Positions 1-5,348 are shown, numbered from the stretch's first letter. The stretch is 8,507 bases of DNA from an uncultured Alphaproteobacteria bacterium (GCA_910587405.1 CAJUKS010000015.1:1-8507); one strand, 5' to 3'. Notes: generated from the sequence alone by a model not told the origin. Numbers and translations: made by a program.

Positions 1-84
1 CCGACCTTTCACACCCAGCGGAAAACCCCCCGTAACGATAATGTGGTCACCGTGATGGGCCGCACCGCTTTCCAAGGCAAACGA
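1..84 (-). pseudogene. C-terminal fragment resembling pyruvate kinase, 5' truncated
   Basis: Read on the minus strand in the frame whose codon ends at base 1, the translation gives ALESGAAHHGD followed by HIIVTGGFPLGVKGR, running off the left edge. This matches the last part of pyruvate kinases (consensus GD-hydrophobic-TaG-P-G---G-TN, just before the C-terminus). A full enzyme has about 450 more residues upstream, but here the frame passes into AT-rich sequence (poly-Phe/Asn/Leu), has no ATG and stops at 160-162. What is seen is therefore either a decayed remnant, a gene cut by a rearrangement, or an assembly junction near base 85. Pyruvate kinase converts phosphoenolpyruvate and ADP to pyruvate and ATP; this fragment could not do so. 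The family call rests on about 28 residues. Confidence 0.45.
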
Positions 85-331
85 TAAGTTTTTTGAAAAA
101 AGAAAATTGATTGAAAACAAAAAGTTAGCAACAAAAAATCGGTCTTTGAAGTGAGGATTTTAAAGGTACCTTTTTTTGTCGCATTTGTCAACCACATAAA
201 TTCAATAAGTTATATAAAAAAAGGCTAATGCAAAAAAAAGGTACGTTTAAATGTAATCACAAATTATTTTGGAATTCTTATGCATAAAGATTTTTTCTTT
301 CTGAAATGATTTGTTTCAAAACAAAAAAAGT
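85..331. other. AT-rich intergenic region upstream of the membrane-protein/SPFH unit
   Basis: This stretch is very A+T-rich with several homopolymer runs and no convincing ORF. It contains a 12-bp perfect palindrome, AAAGGTACCTTT at 162-173, followed by a T run, and a second AAAGGTAC at 236-243. A possible -35 TTGTCA (185-190) is followed by TATATA only at a 20-base spacing, too long for a confident promoter call. The promoter of the downstream two-gene unit should lie here. Confidence 0.4.
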
Positions 332-565
332 ATGGCAAAGAAAACGAAAAAAAAATCCTGGTTCAAAAGGCAGGTTGTCAAGGTACAGATTTTGCCTTGG
401 TATTGGAAAATGGTTGCAACCGTTGTGATCTTCTTTGCGGGAGGCACGCTGGGTACCCAATTGTTCACCGAAGCCGACGATGTTTCGATGATCGGAGGTT
501 TTGCCCTCCTGGTTATCGTTCTGTGGTTTCTGATTCAAATGTGGCTGCCCGCACCGGAAGAGTAA
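332..565 (+). CDS. Small two-helix membrane protein, function unknown
   Basis: A 77-aa protein starting MAKKTKKKSWFKR. I chose the ATG at 332 over an upstream in-frame TTG at 311 because the lysine-rich start is a normal cytosolic N-terminus. After the basic head come two hydrophobic segments, about residues 24-45 and 51-71, joined by a short acidic loop (EADD), and a short acidic tail (APEE). The N-in/C-in topology is predicted from the positive-inside rule. No Shine-Dalgarno motif is visible: the leader is A-rich (AAAAAAAGT before ATG). It lies 52 bases upstream of the SPFH lipoprotein gene on the same strand with no terminator between, so co-transcription is likely and it may be a membrane partner of that protein. 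I do not recognise a family. Confidence 0.7.
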   Translation: MAKKTKKKSWFKRQVVKVQILPWYWKMVATVVIFFAGGTLGTQLFTEADDVSMIGGFALLVIVLWFLIQMWLPAPEE

Positions 566-617
566 CCTTCAACAAAAAAACAAAATTTCTTATTCTTTAA
601 CTTAATTTTTTAAAAAC

Positions 618-1517
618 ATGAAACACATCAAATTTTTTCTCGTTGCTGCAATCAGCATGTTCGCACTTTCCTCCTGTGTACAGGTAGAACAAGGTGAAGT
701 CGCTCTGAAAGTTTACCAGCTCGGTAGCAAGAAGGGGCAGATCGAAGTACTCGGCCCGGGCCGCTATGCGTGCCACTGGTTCGGATACTTTACCTACAAG
801 ATGTATCCGACGAACCTGCAGCAGCACAGCTGGACAGCCGCCGCATCGGAAACTTCTCCGGCCGGAGAAGAAGTTTCGTTCCAGGCAGAAGGTCAGAACC
901 TGAGTGCCGATATCGGTATCGAGTTCGAATTCATGGCCGAGAACGAAAAGCAGATGGTGGAGATGTATCGCTACTTCAAGCGCGAGCCCCAGGACATTGT
1001 TCAGGACTTTATGCGCAAGGACGTGCGTTCTTTCTTCAACAAAGTGGTAGAGCGCATGCCGGTTGAGATGGTCTATTCCACCGCTAAGGATTCGATCCGT
1101 GCTCAGGTACAAAGCCTGATGGCCGCGAAATACGCCGAACACGGAATTCGCATCAAAGAGGTAACTTACCTGTCCAGTATCAATTTGCCGGACAAGGTGA
1201 AAGCGGCTATCTCTGCCAAGATCGAAGCCAAACAGCGAGCCGAACAACGCGAGAACGAGGTTGCCGAGAAGGAAGCCGAAGCTCGTAAAAAAGCTGCCGA
1301 GGCCCAAGGTGAAGCCGACCGTCTGCGAATCGAAGCAGAAGGACGCGCTCAGGCGATTGACGTCGAAGGACGCGCGCTTGCCCGCAATCCGCAGATCCTG
1401 CGTCTGAAGGAGATCGAGATGCAGAACAAACTTGCTGCATCGGCAGGAAACTGGCAAACCGTGGTGCTGAGTTCCGAACAGTCGGGACAGCTGTTGAACA
1501 TCAACGGGAAGAAGTAA
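618..1517 (+). CDS. SPFH/prohibitin (Band 7) family lipoprotein
   Basis: A 299-aa protein. Residues 1-19 form a lipoprotein signal peptide ending in the lipobox LSSC, so Cys20 is the likely lipidated residue; position +2 is Val, which does not signal inner-membrane retention. Residues about 22-200 fit an SPFH/Band 7 domain (VEQGEVALKVYQLGSKKG, then GPGRY, and the late YLSSINLPDKVKAAISAKIEAKQRAE segment). Residues about 195-255 are an Ala/Glu/Arg/Lys-rich coiled coil, the usual oligomerisation region of prohibitins and stomatins. SPFH proteins form ring- or cage-like membrane scaffolds and often modulate proteases or local membrane order; anchoring by lipid rather than a transmembrane helix is the notable point. 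The start is preceded by TTTTTTAAAAAC, without a Shine-Dalgarno motif. It is followed by a strong intrinsic terminator and probably forms an operon with the small membrane protein upstream. Confidence 0.88.
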   Translation: MKHIKFFLVAAISMFALSSCVQVEQGEVALKVYQLGSKKGQIEVLGPGRYACHWFGYFTYKMYPTNLQQHSWTAAASETSPAGEEVSFQAEGQNLSADIGIEFEFMAENEKQMVEMYRYFKREPQDIVQDFMRKDVRSFFNKVVERMPVEMVYSTAKDSIRAQVQSLMAAKYAEHGIRIKEVTYLSSINLPDKVKAAISAKIEAKQRAEQRENEVAEKEAEARKKAAEAQGEADRLRIEAEGRAQAIDVEGRALARNPQILRLKEIEMQNKLAASAGNWQTVVLSSEQSGQLLNINGKK

Positions 1518-1537
1518 AAAAATCTTAACCCAAAACT

Positions 1538-1569
1538 GGAGTCCTGCTGATGCAGGACTCCTTTTGTTT
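1538..1569 (+). terminator. Intrinsic terminator of the SPFH unit
   Basis: A perfect 10-bp stem GGAGTCCTGC / GCAGGACTCC (1538-1547 with 1552-1561) with a TGAT loop is followed by TTTTGTTT. It lies 20 bases after the SPFH stop codon. Confidence 0.9.
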
Positions 1570-1680
1570 GCAAAAATAAATATCCGGCGGATAATGAGTG
1601 TCAAATGGATTTTCCGATTTGCTCGGTATGGTCCCGATTAGAAAAAATAATAAAAATATTTAAATTTTTAAAAAAAATAC

Positions 1681-1708
1681 TTGCAAATTTTTTTGCATAT
1701 GGTATTAA
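1681..1708 (+). promoter_or_regulatory. Probable sigma70 promoter of tRNA-Gly
   Basis: A -35-like TTGCAA (1681-1686) and a -10-like TATTAA (1703-1708) are separated by 16 bases. The predicted start lies about 12 bases before the tRNA. The boxes each match consensus at 4 of 6 positions. Confidence 0.45.
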
Positions 1709-1726
1709 ATATCTCGTTCTACCGAT

Positions 1727-1801
1727 GCGGGCGTAGCTCAGGGGTAGAGCGCAACCTTGCCAAGGTTGATGTCGAGGGTTCGAATCCCTTCACCCGCTCC
1801 A
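1727..1801 (+). tRNA. tRNA-Gly (anticodon GCC), CCA encoded
   Basis: All arms fold. The acceptor GCGGGCG pairs with CACCCGC, followed by T and the encoded CCA. The D stem is GCTC/GAGC. The anticodon stem CAACC/GGTTG encloses the loop TTGCCAA with anticodon GCC. The T stem GAGGG/CCCTT encloses TTCGAAT. The only flaw is a C6-A67 mismatch in the acceptor stem. It decodes GGC and GGU glycine codons. The sequence of the anticodon and T arms is of alphaproteobacterial type. The terminal TCCA also forms the first four pairs of the long hairpin that follows. Confidence 0.96.
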
Positions 1802-1844
1802 ATAACACTAAACCCTCCCTTGTGGAGGGTTTAGTGTTATTGGA
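1798..1844 (+). repeat. Perfect 21-bp inverted repeat (hairpin) overlapping the tRNA 3' end
   Basis: Bases 1798-1818 are the exact reverse complement of 1824-1844, with a 5-base loop CTTGT. The left arm begins with the tRNA discriminator base and CCA. No T run follows (GAAATGAGG comes next), so it is not a standard intrinsic terminator, although such a hairpin could define the 3' end for RNase processing of the tRNA precursor. It could also be one end of a small repeat element. Confidence 0.9.
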
Positions 1845-1851
1845 AATGAGG

Positions 1852-1969
1852 GAGGATGATGAGAATCCTCGACACGAGGGTTTGCTTCCGCAGATTTTAG
1901 GCGAGCAGGGGCGCGCCGACGGCTTTAGCCGAAAAATCAAGGACAGTGTCTGTCGGCGAAATCGTGTCG
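1852..1969 (+). ncRNA. Candidate structured RNA or repeat element behind tRNA-Gly
   Basis: Several complementary segments nest without crossing: hairpin GAGGAT/ATCCTC (1852-1857 with 1865-1870); an outer helix CGACACGA/TCGTGTCG (1870-1877 with 1962-1969, sharing base 1870 with the first hairpin); hairpin TTTGC/GCAGA around TTCC (1881-1894, one G-T pair); helix CGCCGAC/GTCGGCG (1914-1920 with 1952-1958); and inside it GGC/GCC around TTTA (1921-1930). The result is a branched fold followed by a T-tailed hairpin at 1983-2028. There is no credible protein here. It would be co-transcribed with the tRNA unless the 21-bp hairpin stops transcription. It could equally be a REP-like or MITE-like DNA repeat. 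I recognise no known RNA family. Confidence 0.35.
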
Positions 1970-1982
1970 GCCCATCCCTTTT

Positions 1983-2028
1983 ATCCGCTTCATTTCAAAA
2001 GCCGTTTTTGGCTGCGGATGTTTTTTTT
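1983..2028 (+). terminator. Probable intrinsic terminator after the tRNA/structured region
   Basis: ATCCGC (1983-1988) pairs with GCGGAT (2014-2019), and the adjoining inner stem AGCC/GGCT (2000-2003 with 2010-2013) closes a GTTTTT loop. There is an 11-base bulge on the left side. Eight T residues follow at 2021-2028. A 12-base palindrome TTTTGATCAAAA lies just beyond. Confidence 0.6.
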
Positions 2029-2112
2029 GCTTTTTTGATCAAAACCTAAAACCGTTAATGCTTCAAAAAGATTCCGGAACGATTATGTTGAAGGAAAAAG
2101 AAAGGAAAAGAC

Positions 2113-2568
2113 ATGGTCGGAAGCCAAATGTCATTGAGCCGCCGTTGGTTTGCTTTGGATGAAAAAGTACGTTTTGTGATTGCCGGAATCTGCAACATGG
2201 GAATCCGTTATCTAATTTTTGTTTTGCTCGGGTTGGCGTTTACGGTTAATCGCTACCAAATCATTCTGCTGGCCACGTGGCTGTCATCTTCGGTGATTGC
2301 TTTTCTTTCGTACAAATATCTGGTTTTTCGCACCGAAGGCAATCATATCAAAGAGTTTGTCAAGTCGCTTTTGATTTGGTGTTTGAGCTATGTCCTCAAT
2401 GCGTTGCTGCTCGGTTTTTTGGTCGGCCGGTTGCAATGGAACGTGTATGCGGCTCAGGGCTTGGTGATTATATTGATTGTGGTGATAAATTATCTTTTGT
2501 TTAAGCATTTTGCGTTCAAAAAACAGAAAGAGAGCTGGCTGGAACATTTGTATAATTTATGGGAATAG
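2113..2568 (+). CDS. GtrA-like family four-helix membrane protein
   Basis: A 151-aa integral membrane protein with four predicted helices at about residues 20-42, 48-72, 82-104 and 111-134. The two short basic/aromatic signatures that follow helices 2 and 4 (LSYKYLVFR and NYLLFKHFAFK) are typical of the GtrA/DPMS family. Members are thought to move undecaprenyl-phosphate-linked sugars across the inner membrane or to support polyprenyl-glycosyltransferases in cell-surface glycosylation. The ATG at 2113 is preceded by AGGAAAAGAC, a usable Shine-Dalgarno motif; a second in-frame ATG at 2128 has none. No glycosyltransferase lies next to it, so the substrate cannot be guessed. It converges on the Fic gene 67 bases downstream. 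Confidence 0.85.
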   Translation: MVGSQMSLSRRWFALDEKVRFVIAGICNMGIRYLIFVLLGLAFTVNRYQIILLATWLSSSVIAFLSYKYLVFRTEGNHIKEFVKSLLIWCLSYVLNALLLGFLVGRLQWNVYAAQGLVIILIVVINYLLFKHFAFKKQKESWLEHLYNLWE

Positions 2569-2579
2569 ACTCCGTGTCG

Positions 2580-2634
2580 CGGAGGCAAACAAAAGAGTAA
2601 ACGCTTTTTTGGGCCGGGCCGAAGTTTGTCTCCG
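2580..2634. terminator. Possible shared terminator between convergent gtrA-like and fic genes
   Basis: An 11-bp stem joins 2580-2590 and 2624-2634 (CGGAGGCAAAC with GTTTGTCTCCG, one G-T pair). Inside it, AAAAG (2591-2595) can pair with CTTTT (2604-2608), giving an A-rich and T-rich flank usable in both directions. It fills most of the 67-base gap between the two stop codons. Confidence 0.45.
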
Positions 2635-2635
2635 T

Positions 2636-3601
2636 TCAGACCGCTTTGACGTACCAGGTTCCGCGCGATGAACCCCGGCGAAGCAGTAAACCGGCGTTAG
2701 TCAGGGCAGAAAGGTGTTTTTTGACCGTATTGACGTTGGCGCCGGTTGTTTCGGCAACCTGTTTGAGAGTAATGCGGCCTTGACGGTCCGCCAGTTGTAA
2801 AATTTGTACCGAAAGCAGCGGCAGCTCGTCATAAGCGTCGCCGGTACCGGCTTGTTCCAGCAGTCGTCGCTGCATCCGCTGAATGGTCCGCAAAAAGAAT
2901 AACAACCAGTCGCCGTAATCGGGATGCGGACGAGCAAGGCTCTCCTGAGCATGGCGGAGACAGCGGTAATATTCTTCTTTGTTGTCCTCAACGGCAGCTT
3001 CCAGCGAAACAAACTGCAAATAACCGTATCCGGACTTGAGCAATAATAACAGGGCAAGCGCACGGGCGAGCCGGCTGTTGCCGTCCTGAAAAGGATGGAT
3101 GACCAGAAAGTGCAGCATAAAAAGCGCAATGACCGGCAGCGGATGGCAGTCCCGGCTTTCCAAACCGCTCCGTGTCCATTCCAACAGCTGGTGCATCAGC
3201 TGCGGTGTTTCAAAAGGGCTGGCGGTTTCGAAGAAAATGTCAATCGGCCGGCCGTCGGGCGTTTTGGAATAAACCGGATTGAGCCGTTGTTTGTAGGCGC
3301 CTTTTTCTTTGTCTTCAACTAAGGAATCGGCTAACAGAAGCTTGTGAAGTTTCTTGACGGTTGTTTCATGAAAACCGATTTCGGTGTAATGATTGACAAT
3401 TTGTTCCAGCAGGCGGTAATAATCACGGTTTTCGACGGTGTTGCGAATCGCAGCCACACTTTCAAGCAGTGCCTTTTCCCGCAGTCTGCCGGCAGTGCTG
3501 TCGTCTTCGCCGCGGTTGTTCCAGCGGCCGCGAAACTCGTCGATGGCGGCAATGGCGCACAGAATCGGCTGGGTGATTACAACATCTTCGATATTAATCA
3601 T
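2636..3601 (-). CDS. Fic domain protein with C-terminal winged helix
   Basis: A 321-aa protein. Residues 169-180 read HPFQDGNSRLAR, the Fic signature HxFx(D/E)GN(G)RxxR, with catalytic His169, acidic Asp173 and both arginines present; the second glycine is Ser176. Fic enzymes mostly transfer AMP from ATP to a hydroxyl side chain of a target protein. Residues about 30-150 form the helical N-terminal part, and the flap region includes residues 107-122. The usual class II inhibitory motif (S/T)xxxE(G/N) is not clear; the closest segment is RNTVEN at 53-58. Residues 259-321 form a winged helix (ITLKQVAETTGANVNTVKKH...), as in many class II Fic proteins. The start has a good ribosome site (GGAGA, 6 bases before ATG). 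No antitoxin gene adjoins it. Target unknown. Confidence 0.93.
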   Translation of the reverse strand: MINIEDVVITQPILCAIAAIDEFRGRWNNRGEDDSTAGRLREKALLESVAAIRNTVENRDYYRLLEQIVNHYTEIGFHETTVKKLHKLLLADSLVEDKEKGAYKQRLNPVYSKTPDGRPIDIFFETASPFETPQLMHQLLEWTRSGLESRDCHPLPVIALFMLHFLVIHPFQDGNSRLARALALLLLLKSGYGYLQFVSLEAAVEDNKEEYYRCLRHAQESLARPHPDYGDWLLFFLRTIQRMQRRLLEQAGTGDAYDELPLLSVQILQLADRQGRITLKQVAETTGANVNTVKKHLSALTNAGLLLRRGSSRGTWYVKAV

Positions 3602-3623
3602 TTTAAATCTCCGTTTTTACCTA

Positions 3624-3640
3624 ATATTATCAAATAATAT
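3624..3640. promoter_or_regulatory. Palindromic operator candidate over the fic -10 box
   Basis: ATATTAT and ATAATAT form a perfect 7-3-7 inverted repeat around CAA. It overlaps the predicted -10 of the fic promoter, so a bound dimer would block transcription. The winged helix of the Fic protein itself is a possible ligand; that is inference. Confidence 0.45.
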
Positions 3641-3661
3641 CTTTAATTATCCGTTTTGCAA
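3634..3661 (-). promoter_or_regulatory. Predicted sigma70 promoter of the fic gene
   Basis: On the minus strand TTGCAA (3656-3661) is followed after 16 bases by TATTAT (3634-3639). The start point would fall about 25 bases upstream of the fic ATG. Confidence 0.5.
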
Positions 3662-3721
3662 GCCTTAACCGACATTCTGCGACATGGTGTTGGTTTTATT
3701 AAAAGCAGACTTAAACGAATT

Positions 3722-4099
3722 TTATAACCCCGATTGTTCCTGCAATAATTTTTGCTGCCATTCTTCTTCTTTGAAGCCGGTTAACACAACCGAACCGGCG
3801 ATTATCAGCGGCCGTTTGACCAGCATGCCGTCGGAAGCCAGCAATTGCAGTTGTTGTTCGCGACTCATCTGCGGAAGCTTGTCTTTCAGCTGCAAGGCTT
3901 TGTATTTCAGTCCGCTGGTGTTGAAAAAGCCTTTCAACGGCCGGTCACTGATATTAAGCCATTGTTGCAGCTCGGCGACAGAAGGCGGATTGTCGACGAT
4001 ATGGCGCGCTTTGAACTGAATCTGGTGATGTTCGAGCCATTTGCGCGCTTTTTGGCAGGTGGAACATTTGGGGTATTCAAGAAATAAAATTTCGGACAT
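3722..4099 (-). CDS. ArsC/Spx-like thioredoxin-fold family protein
   Basis: A 125-aa protein of the arsenate reductase/Spx superfamily, close to the usual 115-130 aa. It has CSTCQKA at residues 12-18 (Cys12 and Cys15 as a CxxC pair after the first beta strand), FNTSG at 59-63 and LVKRPLII at 93-100, all in the positions expected for the glutaredoxin-like ArsC fold. The single-cysteine ArsC enzymes reduce arsenate with glutathione or glutaredoxin; CxxC members include Spx/MgsR regulators and YffB/YusI-type proteins of unknown substrate. No ars operon genes are nearby, so arsenate reductase should not be assumed. The ATG follows GAGGAAACC, a good ribosome site. A weak promoter-like pair, TTGCCG and TAACAT with 17-base spacing, lies upstream. 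It precedes fic on the same strand, with 120 bases between. Confidence 0.88.
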   Translation of the reverse strand: MSEILFLEYPKCSTCQKARKWLEHHQIQFKARHIVDNPPSVAELQQWLNISDRPLKGFFNTSGLKYKALQLKDKLPQMSREQQLQLLASDGMLVKRPLIIAGSVVLTGFKEEEWQQKLLQEQSGL

Positions 4100-4162
4100 G
4101 GTTTCCTCGCGAGTAATTGCATCGGCATTATGTTAATGTTTTTTAGCCGAATCGGCAATACA

Positions 4163-4192
4163 AAAATGAAGCCCTGCATTGTGCAGGGCTTC
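4163..4192 (-). terminator. Intrinsic terminator of the lysozyme gene
   Basis: A perfect 11-bp stem (4168-4178 with 4182-4192) has a 3-base loop. Read on the minus strand it is followed by ATTTTT. It starts 3 bases after the lysozyme stop codon. Confidence 0.85.
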
Positions 4193-4195
4193 AAA

Positions 4196-5191
4196 TCAGA
4201 TGATATCCTTAACGCGTTTGCAATTTCCCCGATTTCGGTCAAGGAAATTTTCAACGGTGTCCTGATCGTATCTAAACGAGTACAAACCGTCCCGGTCGGG
4301 GCGGCAACCCGTATAATATTCGTTCAGGCCGCGGACGTTGTAGAATCCGGCCGGATTAAGCAAAAGGATTTCTGTCGGCGTCAGGTAGCCGCAAAAAATT
4401 GCGCCTTCGACCCAGCGTCTTTTCAGCAATCCCTCTGCAACATTGCCGGCGGCATAACGACATTCTGTCATTTTGCGTGCACATTCTTCGGCGGATTCGT
4501 TGTTGTTGAGGGCGTTCAAAAAAGCGCAGGGACCCATGCCTTTGCGGTTGGTAAAGTTTCCGCCGCCGATGTTATAGACAAACAGGCAGGTGGCGATCAT
4601 TTCGTTTTGCGAAAGTTGTTTTTCCACAGAAGTTTCAATGACCGGAAACACATAACGGCGTAAGTGCCGACGTACGCATTCGAGGGCATATTTGCGCGTG
4701 ATGCGTTGTCCGGGCGAAACGCTGCTGCCGTCGGGATAGGCGGTTGTACCGTAGCCGATTGTCCATTTGGCACCGCAAAAATAAGCGGTGTCGGAAAAAT
4801 TTTCCACATAGGCAATACAGGCCAGCACTTCTTCTTCCAAACCGGGGTAGCTTTTGCCGTTGAGGGTTACCGTCTGCAAACGGTCGCCGAAATGTTCCGG
4901 GTTAACAGTTTCCTGAACAGGCTTTTTGACCGGCGTTTCGACGTCCGAAAAAGTCTGCGGAACATTTTGAACAGGATTGACCGTATCTTTGAGTGTCGTT
5001 ACAGACAAAGATTCGGTTTTCGCTGTAAGCGGGACAGCGGTTGTAACGGTATCGACTTGGGCAATCGCCGCATTTTTTAACTTCCCTTCATTCAATTCGG
5101 TGTCCTGAAAAAGAATCAATATGTCATCCTGACAGATGCACATCAAAACAATCAGAGCACATACACCATAAAAAATGTACGATTTATTCAT
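4196..5191 (-). CDS. Membrane-anchored GH24-type lysozyme
   Basis: A 331-aa protein. Residues about 5-20 are a hydrophobic signal anchor, followed by a Thr/Val/Pro-rich linker to about residue 105. Residues about 117-330 form a phage-lysozyme-like glycoside hydrolase 24 domain: AYVENF with catalytic Glu130, then AYFCGAKWTIGYGTT, and the late GLLKRRWVEGAIFCG at 254-268 matching the GL-RR--E---F family block. In the T4-type triad Glu-Asp-Thr, the Asp position is Cys139 and Thr is Thr144; Cys substitutions occur in some GH24 endolysins, but the spacing between Cys and Thr is 4 rather than the usual 5 residues. Ten cysteines lie in the catalytic part, fitting an oxidised periplasmic protein. It would cleave peptidoglycan glycan strands from the periplasmic side. 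No holin or phage genes are nearby, so a cell-wall remodelling or domesticated role is likelier than phage lysis. Confidence 0.85.
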   Translation of the reverse strand: MNKSYIFYGVCALIVLMCICQDDILILFQDTELNEGKLKNAAIAQVDTVTTAVPLTAKTESLSVTTLKDTVNPVQNVPQTFSDVETPVKKPVQETVNPEHFGDRLQTVTLNGKSYPGLEEEVLACIAYVENFSDTAYFCGAKWTIGYGTTAYPDGSSVSPGQRITRKYALECVRRHLRRYVFPVIETSVEKQLSQNEMIATCLFVYNIGGGNFTNRKGMGPCAFLNALNNNESAEECARKMTECRYAAGNVAEGLLKRRWVEGAIFCGYLTPTEILLLNPAGFYNVRGLNEYYTGCRPDRDGLYSFRYDQDTVENFLDRNRGNCKRVKDII

Positions 5192-5214
5192 CTGGTATCT
5201 AATATTCTAAATAA

Positions 5215-5243
5215 TTGACAATGTTATTATAAGCAATTCGTAT
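5215..5243 (+). promoter_or_regulatory. Weak promoter candidate for the outer-membrane protein
   Basis: A perfect -35 TTGACA (5215-5220) faces plus, but the -10 at 17 bases is only TCGTAT (5238-5243). It overlaps the divergent lysozyme promoter, so the two genes could compete or share regulation. The true promoter may lie closer to the ATG, in the AT-rich 5290-5330 segment. Confidence 0.25.
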
Positions 5244-5270
5244 TTTAGCCTGTTTCTGTCATTTTGTCAA
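5242..5270 (-). promoter_or_regulatory. Sigma70 promoter of the lysozyme gene
   Basis: On the minus strand a perfect -35 TTGACA (5265-5270) and a -10 TAAAAT (5242-5247) are separated by exactly 17 bases. The leader to the ATG would be about 40 bases. This is the best promoter match in the window. Confidence 0.8.
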
Positions 5271-5348
5271 CGAACGGGCTTTTAGAGTTTGTTAATTTAT
5301 TAATGTTAAACCGGATACGGGATTAACTAATGATAAGGATTTTCTGAT

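Noticed and set aside
9..197. 62-aa minus-strand frame starting MWLTNATKK
   Set aside because: No ribosome site, AT-driven composition, and it is out of frame with the pyruvate-kinase-like fragment that explains positions 1-84.
597..1604. 335-aa minus-strand open frame opposite the SPFH gene
   Set aside because: It is the mirror frame of a clearly coding gene with a signal peptide, domain and terminator on the plus strand; its composition (Phe/Leu/His-rich) has no family character.
1719..1940. 73-aa minus-strand open frame ending in a GFEPSTSTLARLRS-like tail
   Set aside because: That tail is the well-known spurious translation of the antisense strand of a tRNA gene.
1681..2049. 122-aa plus-strand open frame across the tRNA and the following region
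   Set aside because: It runs straight through tRNA-Gly and both hairpins, starts with TTG without a ribosome site, and its sequence is a translation of structured non-coding DNA.
2636..4099. Fic and ArsC-like genes as a toxin-antitoxin pair
   Set aside because: The ArsC-like protein has normal thioredoxin-fold family features and no Fic-inhibitory motif, and fic has its own promoter 120 bases downstream.
4130..4663. 177-aa plus-strand open frame opposite the lysozyme gene
   Set aside because: It starts before and crosses the lysozyme terminator and lies antisense to the catalytic domain.
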